Shown piece by piece: positions 22,446-32,956 of a DNA stretch of 64,000 nucleotides. The translations under genes and the position numbers were made by a program. The notes under the pieces were generated by a model that made no database searches, had not been told where the DNA came from, and saw nothing but the letters and a program-made list of their open reading frames with translations. This DNA comes from Nissolia schottii (Eukaryota > Streptophyta > Magnoliopsida > Fabales > Fabaceae), in contig QANU01007800.1 of NCBI GenBank assembly GCA_003254905.1, positions 63,225 to 127,224 on the forward strand, given 5' to 3'. Position 1 is the first letter of the stretch; every line of letters begins with the position of its first letter.

Positions 22446-22735
22446 TTATTCCCCATTTAATTTTTTATTCCCAATTTCATCAGCAAGACCGAGTGAAAGG
22501 TCAAGCTTGGGCATCTGTTTCCTCCAAGCTGAGCCAATGAGGAGCTTCCTATACAAATCCAAATCCTCCTTCTTCACAATCTCGAAAGTCACCAAATGCT
22601 TCAGGAACGTGTGCACGTCAGGCCTCCAGGCTTGCCTTCCACGCCTCCGCAATCTCTTCCGCCTGCTCCTTCACCGGCGATGGGAACCAGCGACTCTAGC
22701 AGCAGCACGCACTGAGAACCACCATGTGGCTGTTG
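22446..22735 (-). pseudogene. FRIGIDA-like gene fragment, frameshifted
   Basis: The minus strand encodes RPDVHTFLKHLVTFEIVKKE, then DLYRKLLIGSAWRKQMPKL and LSLGLADEIG. These closely follow the signature of the FRIGIDA/FRL protein family (a coiled-coil and helical family linked to flowering and chromatin control). Two further segments upstream continue the family pattern in other frames: SPVKEQAEEIAEAWKASLEA, and before it VLLLESLVP. At least two frameshifts and a TGA at the SLEA junction are therefore present. Only a piece of the domain remains and there is no start or 5' region. It lies immediately inside a CACTA terminus, suggesting capture by the transposon rather than a resident gene. Confidence 0.8.
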
Positions 22736-23253
22736 TTGTTGTGCGCTGATGCGAAGAGGGAAGGAAGGAGGAAAGAGCTCACACTAGATCTTGCGAAAGA
22801 CGTCGAGCAGGCAGAAGATAAAGTCCGTACGTGTCGTCTTCATATCGATTCCTGCTTTTCTAATCAGTCAATTCCAAAGTGATCTAAAAGTGTAAGATTA
22901 ATTTTGCAGTTATTAATTTGGCTGTGTAGTGACTGTGATCCTTTTTTAATCATGCAAGAAAGTGAAATTTATTTGGGAAAAAGTAAACTGGATGACTTGG
23001 TTAAGGGAAATCCTAATGCTAAGACTACGTTGAGATTGTAGTCATAAATACTAATTATATTCGCCAAACATTTTAAAGCTTCTAAAGCAATGTGATGATG
23101 TAAACAATATTTGCTACATAAATTAATGATAGCTGTTTTCCATATTGTTCTTCATAGATTTTCTTAATATGTATAAAATTATTTCCATAACTCTACCGTC
23201 AGATACAGGTCATTACTAAAAGTATTCCAATCTGTTAACTTCGCTAAATACAG
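22736..23253. other. Sequence between the FRIGIDA-like fragment and an exon-like segment
   Basis: A stretch around 22908-23037 reads without stop in one frame after TTTTGCAG and could be another exon piece. I do not recognise it. The rest is intron-like AT-rich DNA. Confidence 0.3.
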
Positions 23254-23417
23254 GTTCAAGAATGGAGCTTCTTAATTGGACCACTGATTGGCAAGATGTT
23301 TGCATATCTGTCAAATGCTATCATTGTCAAATTCCTGAGTTATGTAAGCGATAACCTAGAAAATGTTGTTGATCTCGTCTTGCATCATGTTCTGTTGCAT
23401 GTTAGAGAACAGAAGGA
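23254..23417 (+). pseudogene. Exon-like segment of an unidentified gene
   Basis: A 164-bp open stretch bounded by an acceptor (AATACAG) and a consensus donor (GTAAGT). It encodes VQEWSFLIGPLIGKMFAYLS, then NAIIVKFLSYVSDNLENVVD and LVLHHVLLHVREQKE. The amphipathic helical pattern resembles HEAT/ARM-repeat proteins, but I cannot name the family. No flanking exons are recognisable, so it is probably a single captured exon in the same transposon neighbourhood as the FRIGIDA-like fragment. Confidence 0.5.
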
Positions 23418-23961
23418 GTAAGTATATTTAATATCTATTATTATTATCTTTTTATTTTTGACAACAAAAATGCTTCTATCTTAGAAATCAAGCACTATAG
23501 CTGTTTTGTGTGTCATATATAGGATAGTCCGGTCAGAGTGTCAGACACACATTCAGATAGATAGATTGTATTTATAAAGCCAATGAATGATATACAAGCC
23601 TCTTGTGCTCAGGGTTGATTGCTGGTTCAAAGAAGAAGAAAAAAAACTTAATTGAAGATCCTGGCAGTGTAAATAAAATGAATGCCATTTTCAAAGTTCA
23701 CCTTCATTTGCAAATGGAAGTGGTCTTTGTATACTCCTGTGTGATGCCAGCAAAAGCGTTGGGAAGAATACAGTTATGAATGCTGACACAAAGATTGTCG
23801 ACTATCTCTTTATCAAATAAATTTTAAAGCCAAGTCAACCCAATAAAATATAGTTTAGGGTAACTCAGGACGTCTCACAAGAAAGCAATTAGAACTAATT
23901 CAAGTAAATTGGGGGTTGTTGGAAGTGAATTGAATGAAATTAACAATTAATTAAAATAATA
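23418..23961. other. Spacer, nothing recognised
   Basis: Intron-like or intergenic sequence with no supported gene. Confidence 0.35.
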
Positions 23962-24186
23962 AAAATGCTACATCTACACCCAATTTTATACACCCATACA
24001 TACACCATTGATAATGCACAAACTTTATTCTCACGAGTGCACAAACATTACAAACTTGTAAATGATACTCTCAACTATATTTAATTAAGTGCACAAACAT
24101 TACATGAGTTAAAACACAAACTTTATGTATATAAGTACAAGGTGTATGTATGGTGTATGATTTTTGGTGTACGTATAGCAGAACTC
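23962..24186. mobile_element. Mutator-type MITE (225 bp) with 11-bp target duplication
   Basis: Flanked by perfect direct repeats TTAAAATAATA at 23951-23961 and 24187-24197. The terminal inverted repeats are imperfect (TGCTACATCTACACCCAATT against TGCTATACGTACACCAAAAA), and both lead into CATACATACACC. The interior contains three TGCACAAAC(A/T)TTA motifs. The long duplication suggests a Mutator-like mechanism (usually 8-11 bp). Confidence 0.8.
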
Positions 24187-24414
24187 TTAAAATAATACCT
24201 CGCATACGGTTTTTCCTAGATCAAAGATTAATTATCATCAGTTCCTAAATTGAATGTTTATAAAAAGGGTGTTGTTTGTTAGTCAAAGATATCTAACTAA
24301 CATACAACGCACCTAAGAAATCACAACCACTCTTTGATAGAGGGATTTTATCCCACATTTTTATAGTCTATAATTGAACATTGCGTCCCAAAATATGCGA
24401 TTTTAATGACTAAG

Positions 24415-25727
24415 TGATAAGTTTTGCATAATTGTCCTCCTTTGAGCATAATTGAGAAATTTGCGATTTAAGCACCATTTTTGAATGATTTTAATTGTCT
24501 CGAGCAACCTATGCATTTAACATCTTGTGTTTGAGTTGTTAGAATCACAGGTAATCGAGTGTTGGTGCAAGAAGGGGAGCAAAATGAGCTAAGGAAAGAA
24601 GAAAAGAGTGCAGAAAGGAGCAGAAGGCTCTCGGACACGCGCTCCAGCGCGTTTTATGTGCTGGAGCACCCAAGACCTTATGTGCTAGAGTGCAAGTTTT
24701 TGAGCTGGAGCGCATTTTAATTCCCGTGTTGCTGTAGCGCCAAAAATGCACTACAACGCGTGTCTGGACACAAAAATCCGGCACCAATGACCTGAAACCC
24801 TAAAATTGGACCCCAAAGGTTATATATAGACATAGGGTGAACACAATTAGAACAGTTTTTACACATCTGATAGCTTCCTCTTTTAGGATTATTTTTATGC
24901 AATTTTTCCTTTTATTTTCCAACATCGTAGGATTAATGTTAGTGATGCTTTATTAATTAGTTTTGTCTCGTTTGAAGATTGTTGGAGCTCTCATGATCGC
25001 ATCAGAGTTCTTATTTCATTTTCGACTCACTTTCTTCGTTTATTTAAATCAAGTTTCCGTTATTTTCCAATTCTGTTTCTGCTTTTATTTTGTTCATTTA
25101 TTTATTATGCACTTTTATCCTCCACCCATGGAGGCGTAGTTTCTTTAATATCTTGCATTCGGTAATTCTAGATTAGGATTAATTGGAGGTTCTGCGCTTA
25201 ATGTTTATTCATGATTTGTTCCTCCCGTAATCAGTGATATAGCGATTGCATGTTATTGGTTAGGGTTAATTTTAGGTTGATAGATCTTGATGATCGTAGG
25301 ATTTATTGATTTAGGATTTGGGAACTTTTAGGAGAACTAATTAGATCTAATTAGGTTGTGCAATTGATGCTCAGGGGATTGACAATCATAGTTTCTTAAG
25401 TAAATTATGTGTTAGTTAGAGATTTCAACTACTAACAACAATATCCCCTTTATAAATAACTAATTTAGGAATCAATGACAATAATTCATTGAATGTAGAA
25501 AAGTCATATGCCGGATATTGCTTGCATTTATTGTTAATTTACTTTTGTTTTAATTTCCTTTTAAATCAGTCCAACCCCCCCATTAATTGTATTTGGAATT
25601 GACTTGTAAATTATTTCCTTAGAAACGACCTAGGTTAGCCCCTGTATACATTTTGGGGGGGTTTCTTAGTTTTATAAATTATTATTTGATCACACATTAG
25701 AATTTAACGACGTTTTAGTGTGTGTCA
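24415..25727 (+). repeat. Athila-type LTR, second subfamily
   Basis: Starts TGATAAGTTTTGC and ends GTGTGTCA. Two bases later comes a primer-binding-site-like TTGGCGTCGTTGCCGGAGA (25731-25749), the arrangement seen at 58457-58479. A TATATATAGA box lies near 24821, preceded by an array of GCGCTCCAGCGC-type palindromes. The 3' half shares CTTGCATTCGGTAA..TCTAGATTA, GGATATTGCTT and AAACGACCTAGGTTA blocks with the LTR at 56886-58457. Confidence 0.75.
24625..24748 (+). promoter_or_regulatory. GCTGGAGCGC-type palindrome array in LTR U3
   Basis: GCGCTCCAGCGC, GCTGGAGCAC, GCTAGAGTGC, GCTGGAGCGC and GCTGTAGCGCC occur within 125 bp, about 70-200 bp upstream of the TATATATA box. A regulatory role is inferred from position only. 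Confidence 0.5.
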
Positions 25728-27330
25728 AATTTGGCGTCGTTGCCGGAGAAGCAATTTAGCCAATTCCTTTTTCTTTTTCTTTATTTTTCTGCTCTCTAAA
25801 AAGATAAAATAAAATAAAATTTATTCTTGTTTCTAATTGTGTCCCTAAAATGTATTATCATGTACTCTAACAATTTTCTTATTTTCCTAGTTCGCAATAG
25901 TCTAGTGTTCCATGCTTTTCAGGTAATGGAGCGGATTTTGATAGTTTTAAGCAAAGGTATGACCGAAAGATGGACAAATTGGAGAGGTTGCCTAGGGACA
26001 TCGTTTTGGAGGGTATTGCAGACCTTGACGCACAATATTGTTGAGTTGTCTAAACAACAATGGGAAGACCACTTGAGCTGATATAGAGTGATGACCTTAC
26101 CGTCCAACCCTTACCCTGAGCCTTATCTTCCTCTCCCCTACCCAACCCAACCGATTCATACCATTACCAACCACCACCACCACCTAAACCTTCGTCATAC
26201 ATACATAACCCATATCTACCACATTCCTACTCACCAGAGCTCTACATATTGCCAGCCCACACTAGAATCTTCATGCCAACCTCCCCTTACCAACAACAAA
26301 CTTTACAGCTTCCTGCCCCATCTCTCGATTCTGAAGCAACAATGATGCATGAGATAATGAGGATAATGCAGGAGATCGAGAATGAGATATGAGAGATGCG
26401 TTATGAGATAAATCAATTAAACGAAACCATGGGTGCATCTAGTGAGCATTGGAGAGAGGATCACCAAGATAATGAGGTTCTGTGTGAAGCCCCACCATTT
26501 GACATCATTGGTGATGGTAGGCCTTCAGAGGTTTTGGTAGAAGATCTACCACAGTTTGTCATTCTTGATGATGCATCTGACATTGAGATGGTGTTTGAGG
26601 AACAATAATCGGAGGAAAAAAGTGCATAACAGTTGTGTTATTCCTGGTTTGGTCGAGGTGCCGGTTAAGCCTGGTTTGCTGCCTAAATCCTCCCCACTGT
26701 CTATTCCATTACTCCCATCATCCCCTCTCCTAGCCTATCAATTACTGCTACTCGAGTTACACTTTGAGACACATGTTCCTCTCCTTGGACCATGTGAGTA
26801 TGCTTACTTGGAGATTGATGGCCAATTACAAGCCTTGTGTGAAGAGATTGGAGACCTTCTTGCTGCTACTAGGGGAAGGTTAGACCATGACAGAGATAGT
26901 TTAAGAAGCCTCCTAGTGGGAACCTTCATCCACCCCCACTTGGAGTGATTAACTGCTGGATGAACAAGCCAAGGCGAAGCCTCAAAGCTTCACGACATCG
27001 ATGGAAGATCTCAACGCTTGGCTCCCAAACGAAACATGGCTTCCAGGGCCATGACTTGACTTACATGGTGTGGGATGCTAGTGGTGGCCACCACAACAAA
27101 CTATGGTGATGTTTCTGGACCAGTTCAAACACGATCCTCCATGAGACGACTGCCGATCTTCCAACTTAAGGACGTTAAACAAAAGTGCTAGGTGGGAGAT
27201 AACCTACCGTTTGTAAGTTTTTATTCCGTCTCTTTTATTTGTTTTAATTCTTTATTTTTGTTCCTGCCTTGTCTTGTGCACCGAGGCTAGTACACTTCTT
27301 TAAAGTGTGGGGTGGGAAAATCGTTATTTT
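25728..27330 (+). pseudogene. Athila-type internal region, heavily decayed or non-autonomous
   Basis: Begins with the PBS. It then holds disconnected open pieces: 26088-26345 proline/histidine-rich, 26396-26608 acidic with a VLVEDLPQFVILDD string, and 26988-27060 reading DEQAKAKPQSFTTSMEDLNA. A FQLKDVKQK..VGDNLPF-like segment lies at 27155-27210. It ends near a purine-rich AAAGTGTGGGGTGGGA at 27302-27317. No reverse transcriptase or integrase is present, so it is either a large deletion derivative or a non-autonomous element. Confidence 0.55.
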
Positions 27331-27904
27331 TTGTGTATTTAGGATAGTAGTTTTAACTGTGCATAATTGTGAAAATTCATAAATAGGGAATAATTTAGAT
27401 TAGTTGATGATTAATCTGTGCAATGCGAAATGTTGTGTTCGATTATGTATATATGGCATTATGTTTGATTGAGCATCTTATAGATCCTGATATGTTTTAA
27501 TTAATTGGATGATGTTACCTGATAAGCTTTTGAGCCTTTAATAGGATGACAACAATACATGTCATTCCTTTATTTGTTGTGTGTACACTTGCTAGTGTTT
27601 AAGTCTAGAACTTGTCTAATTCTCTGCATTGCACTTTCACCTTTGTATATAACATGTGACATGATTGAGGCAATCTTTGTGATTTTTAGCTTACGTTCCC
27701 ATATTGGCCTACCTTGAATATTTGACCCTTGTTAGCCCATTTGAGCCTTTAGCCTTTTGTTGAAGTGTTAGCACAATACAGGCTGATAAACTAAGAAAAA
27801 CCATGATACACCTAGCTTTAGGGCTTAAGAGAATTATGGTACATTTGTCTATATGTACTAAGCAATAAATGTAGGGTTACATGAGACAAACTTTAACTAA
27901 TAGT
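27331..27904. other. Probable continuation of the Athila-type 3' region
   Basis: Contains a GATAAGCTTTTGAGCC block and a CCCATTTGAGCCTTTAGCC block, which are common in the region before Athila 3' LTRs. No second LTR copy was found. Confidence 0.35.
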
Positions 27905-28170
27905 AATTCAATTGCAGCAATTCAATTCCACTCCATTATAAAATTTCTTGTTTGGATATTAACTCTTGCTAATTAAAATTTTCCTTTTAAAAAAAATTCA
28001 ATTTGTGCAAACTTTTTTACACACCTCGAAATCACCCATCACCATTGTAGCAACATATCATCATCAACACGTGAATTGAAGGAGCATCATCAACACGTGA
28101 ATTGAAAGAGCAATATGTGGGGGAGTGGGTGTGGAAATTGCACGTAAGTTCGTGTGCACATCTCCACCTG
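27905..28170 (+). repeat. Dispersed repeat, copy 1
   Basis: Shares with 38470-38815 an ordered set of blocks: GGATATTAACTCTTGCTAAT, TTCAATTTGTGCAA, AAATCACCCATCACC, ATCATCATCAACACGTGAAT and GTGGAAATTGCAC. The repeat motif CATCATCAACACGTGAATTG is doubled here. An internal segment of about 70 bp present in the other copy is missing. Confidence 0.75.
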
Positions 28171-28599
28171 TTATTTAAGTTACCTTAAAAAGATAAAAAG
28201 TCAAAAAGATATAAAATTAATGGGATAATGCGCACATAATTTTATCTTGTGCAATTTACATATGAGGTAATTCATTTCTTGTATATAACTATTTTTTTCT
28301 CTGTGTTCCCAATTTTTTCCCCTGCGTAAAAATGCTACCATTTTTTTATGCAAAGTTGTGACCATTTCTTTTATAAGAAAATAGATTATACCTACCAGAT
28401 GAAGGGGAGCAAACAGGACACACTCTTAGAGTTTTTTCCCCCCTTAGTGCACTTATTATTAGTCTCTTTGAAATGGTCTAGAATTTAATTCTCTAAAGAA
28501 TTGGAATTTCATTCCTTCCTTTGGTACATAATAATAGTCAAGAATTAAAATTTGAGTAATATTAGGTGTACAACCCAAATGCTGCCACCAACCTATGGT

Positions 28600-29170
28600 C
28601 TACACAGTGACTCTGAGTGCACAAACTTTTGCATATACATGCACAAATTTTTTCTACACACATGCACAAACTTTTTCAACTATAAAACCAAATCAAATCA
28701 GATCTGTGACACATTAAATAGAAAAAAGTATAATTGTTGCACTCTATCTCCATCTCACTACCCACACTCTAAGCGTGCGGACTCACTTTTTACTATACAC
28801 AAACATTTTGAAGCATATGCACAAACTTTTGAACTGACATGCACAAACTTTTCAACAACTAGAAACAAAAAATATAACAGAAAAGTAAATGAAAACGAAG
28901 ACAAAGAAGAAAACTTTTATGTTCACATGCACAAACTTTTGAACAAGAATGCATAGGCTTTTCTATACACATGCACAAACTTTTGACCAACCGAGACATG
29001 CACAAAATTTTGAATAAGCATTCATGTTTTTCCCTACACACATGCACACACATTTGAAAAGTAAAAAAAAAAAAATGAATATGATAGAATAAGATGAAAA
29101 CAAAAAAAAATGATAAGGGATTGTGGAAGAAGAGAGAAAAAAATAAAGAATAAGAAGAAATGAGAATAAA
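28600..29170 (+). repeat. TGCACAAACTTTTGAAC array followed by a purine-rich tract
   Basis: About ten copies of (A/C)ATGCACAAACTTTT(G/C)AAC-like units between 28615 and 29055, then an A/G-rich tract to 29170. This is the same order (array then purine tract) as at 8930-9900, so both are probably ends of one transposon family. The minus-strand phenylalanine-rich open frames here are compositional. Confidence 0.7.
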
Positions 29171-30259
29171 CACATATTAGGAAGAGCGAGTTGTACAACA
29201 ATAGACAGATTTTAAGTTTTACACAAAGCATTTCTCTTAAAATTCCATGGGAATTGAAATCCCACATTTTGATTGAAAGTAAATCAATCCCAAATAGGTC
29301 TCATTTGCAATTCACACCTCTAGTCCTAACAATACCCTTACCCTCCTTTCCCCTCAGATCCAAATGGCTAGCAACACAACTACCACCCATGGACGCACAA
29401 ACACCACACCAACATAAGCATAACAATCGTACCCACAGCGTGCCCACAGAAGCACAATCACTGCAAAGCTTAATTCGCAATACCACTAAGCCAGGTCTGA
29501 AGATAAACACTAGATCTGGTGGCGCAAAGGTTGGCGGAGAGATAGGGAAGATGAAGGAAATAAGGGGTAGGCTTGGTTGTGGAAAAGAATGAGGATGAAT
29601 AGGAGATCATGCAGGCGGGTGATGGTGTTTCCTTATCGATGGCTCCGAAATGGAAGAGAGAGTTGTTAAGAGAGTGTGTTTGTTGAGTGGGGATGAATGG
29701 AGACGAGCTATGAAAAAGGAAATAAAGGGGGTCGTTGGCAGAGATAAGGGTAAAAATATACGAAATAAAATATGATATGATGTTTAAAGGGTACCATTGT
29801 CATTTGATACGAATTCAATTCGTTACTCAATGATTTATTTCAAACATGAGAATTCAATTCAATTCAATTCACCCTAGAATTCAATTCCATACTACTAAAA
29901 GTTTTCAAATAGAAAGTAAGGAATCAATAAAATGAAAATTTGTAATAGGAAAAACAAAAATTAGAAATGTTCAATATGCGTTGAAAATATTGAAAACCTC
30001 AAAATATTTAATTTTTGGTCTCTTAATAAGTGTTATAAGGACATTTGTTAGCTTAACCTGTTATATTTGAGAGTTTAATTGTTATATATGTACTGACAAT
30101 GTAAAGTTTTTTACATTGTTATTCAATCAAATCATTTTATATGCTTGTTGACTTTTCAAGTAGTGGGTGAACGAATAAACTAATTTTCTTAGGAAAAAAG
30201 GCAATTTACCCCCTTAAACTTTAAAGGATGTGCACTTTACCTCCTATATTTAAAAAAGA
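29171..30259. other. Intergenic sequence with GAATTCAATTC repeats
   Basis: Contains an ORF of 133 codons at 29191-29592 without family resemblance. AATTCAATTCAATTCAATTC-type simple repeats around 29850 resemble MITE ends. No gene is supported. Confidence 0.35.
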
Positions 30260-30498
30260 TGTTGAATGGTAACTTGCAGAGAAGGAAATTTAGAAATGAG
30301 CAAATGAATGAGATGATAATGCTTGTTGTTTTGTTATTCATTGTGCCTTTTCTTTATATACAAGATGGTCAAGCATAGTTTAAGTTATGAGTTTTGGTGT
30401 GAAGGGAAGCACCAAAACTAACTAACTAACTAACCAAAGCTAACCAACTAACTACTAAAATTGGCTAACTAACTTCCTATTTGAAGTTTACTAATAAT
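30260..30498 (-). repeat. Ty1/copia 3' LTR, minus strand
   Basis: On the minus strand it begins after a polypurine tract (GCGGGGGGTAT) with ATTAGTAAACTTC. It contains TATATAAAGAAAAGG as promoter box and ends CCATTCAACA. Length is about 240 bp. A piece of the same LTR lies at 37350-37409, at the other end of the element. Confidence 0.75.
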
Positions 30499-31812
30499 AC
30501 CCCCCGCAAGCTTGAAGCATGAAAATTAATCATGCTGAGCTTGGAAATTAATCGAGAGAATGGTCCAGGAGATAGGGGTTTGGTCCACAAATCCGCTAGT
30601 TGTTAATGAGTGGAGATAGGGAGAAGACTAATGACACTTGCTTACGCTTTGTCCCTAACCACAGGGCAATCAATCTCAATATGTTTTGTCCTCTCATGAA
30701 AGACCAGATTGGCGACAATGTAGATTGCGGATTGGTTGTCTCAATGAATAGGAACAGGCGATGAAACAGGGATGCGAAAATCAGTGAGCAGAAAAAGCAA
30801 CCATTGAACCTTGCAAATGGCCTGAGCAAGGGATATTCTGCTTCTGCAGATGACTGTGCAATAGTGCTTTGCTTCTTGCTTCGCCAAGAGACTAGTGCAG
30901 ATCCAAGGAAACAACAGTAGCTAGAAATTGATCGTTGTGTCTCCGGTCATGCTCCCCAGTTAACATCAACATATCCTTGTATGGATAAAGATGACTTGGA
31001 GGGAAACAAATTGCCATTTGCTAGAGAACCTTTCAGATATTAAAGAATGTAGTGTAATGCCTGTAAATGTTAATGTGTGGGATGATTAAGAAATTGACTG
31101 AGCTTGCCGACAACATAGCTAATGCCAGGCCGTGTATGTGTGAGATACAATAATCTGCCGATGAGACGTCTATACTAAGTGGAGTCAGCAATTAATTCAT
31201 TTGAGTTTATATCATGCTTAGAATGATAATCCATAGGAGTAGAAATAGGTTTGCAATCTAAGAAACAATAATTTGTGAGTAAATCCAAGCAATACTTCTT
31301 TCGATAGAGTGTTATGCCATGGGAAGAACGAGCAATCTCCATTCCAAGGAAGAATTTTAGGTTTCCCCGGTCTTTGATCTTAAAAAGATCATCAAGGAGC
31401 TGTTTGAGTGCTACAATTTCAGTAAGATCATCTTCAGCTAAAACAAGGTCATCCACATATAAAAGAATCACTGTAAAGCCTTGAGAAGTTTGCTTGGTGA
31501 ATAATGAGTAATCATACTTGGACTGCACAAAACCAGAATCAGTGAGGACTGAGACAAGTTTTTCCTTCCATTGCCTACTAGCTTGCTTGAGGCCATATAG
31601 AGATTTCCCTAGCTTGCAAACCATGGATGAGTCATGTACATTCAGGCAAGGGGGTGGTTTAATATATACTTCTTCATGAAGATCACCATGTAAGAAAGTT
31701 GTATTGACATCTAACTATTGTAGGAATCATCTTTTTACTACAACAATGGCTAGTAGAACCTTGAAGGTGGTCATCTTAACCATAGGGCTAAAGGTTTTAG
31801 AATAGTCAATTC
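30499..31812 (-). pseudogene. Ty1/copia reverse transcriptase and RNase H
   Basis: The minus-strand frame 31175-31624 encodes the copia RT core. It contains CKLGKSLYGLKQASRQWKEK, the catalytic YVDD (31448-31459), LFKIKDRGNLKFFLGMEIAR and CKPISTPMD. Going leftwards the RNase H region continues in broken frames, with a [22 protein letters not shown] stretch at about 31110-31170 and further pieces to about 30560. This order (RT, RNase H, PPT, LTR) is normal for copia on the minus strand. A stop follows STMP-type sequence at 31175, and other stops and frameshifts follow. The upstream part is lost in the gap at 31813. Confidence 0.85.
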
Positions 31813-32043
31813 NNNNNNNNNNNNNNNNNNNNNNNNNNNNNNNNNNNNNNNNNNNNNNNNNNNNNNNNNNNNNNNNNNNNNNNNNNNNNNNNNNNNNNNN
31901 NNNNNNNNNNNNNNNNNNNNNNNNNNNNNNNNNNNNNNNNNNNNNNNNNNNNNNNNNNNNNNNNNNNNNNNNNNNNNNNNNNNNNNNNNNNNNNNNNNNN
32001 NNNNNNNNNNNNNNNNNNNNNNNNNNNNNNNNNNNNNNNNNNN
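31813..32043. other. Assembly gap (231 N)
   Basis: A run of N inside the copia element. Confidence 0.99.
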
Positions 32044-32391
32044 TAAAAAAAAAAAAAAAGCGGATTTACCCTTTCATTTTTCTACCTTTTTTTTTTAATT
32101 AGGCTTTGTGAGCTTACACTTTTCTTTATGTTTCAATTTTTTCCATGCTTCATTTAACATGCACTTACTTTTTTTTTTTCCTGATGTTCTACTCTCCTTA
32201 AAATAGTATTCCATTTGCTCTACAATAGCAGACTCTTCCATTACTCAAGGTGCATTTAGAACGTTGTGTATCTAGACAAAAAATCATATTCAGATGTAGA
32301 GTTATAAATGAACTTAAAAATGTAAACATGACTGCTATTAAGGAACAAAGGTATATGTATTTGTTTGGTAACATGGGTCGGGTCCGGTAGG
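32044..32391. other. Short AT-rich segment before an LTR insertion
   Basis: Poly-A and poly-T runs. No copia coding sequence is recognisable. The segment may be a separate insertion. Confidence 0.3.
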
Positions 32392-32924
32392 TGTAACATC
32401 CCGAATTTTTCTCTTACAAAAATTTCGCGTAATAAATAAATGCAAGTCAATTATTAAGACTGAAAAATTAAATTATTAAGTTTAATCCTTAAAAATACCA
32501 GTCAAAATAGTGATTTCACTGTCTCGCGGGATTTCGTGAGATTCGGGTTGATTTTCATCATCATCGGGATTGAATTACGATTCATGGGAGTCCGTAAAAT
32601 ACACTAATATCAAAATAAATTCAAGAATGCCTCGACAAAAATTAAAATATTAACACGAAAAATTAGTGGATCACAACGGTATGTCCAAAATATTTTTGGG
32701 ACATCCGTACACAAATGATTAAGAATCAAACGCCGATCAAACATGATCAAATTGATCATGTAGCCTTGGTCATAATTAGATGCATTCCCCCGACATATAA
32801 TAACGATAATAAAATATATAAAAATCTTATTTTCAGCCCCTATGAAAAAGAAACAGAACGGATATGTGCGTATATATATACGTAATAGTATATAATAATA
32901 TAATATAATATAATGTAATAATAA

Positions 32925-32956
<32 letters not shown>

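Noticed and set aside
27519-27560. Start of a second LTR for the Athila relic at 24415
   Set aside because: TGATAAGCTTTTGAGCC resembles the LTR start only in its first seven bases. The following sequence does not match.
29191-29592. 133-residue protein
   Set aside because: No recognisable domain, biased composition, and flanked by simple repeats.
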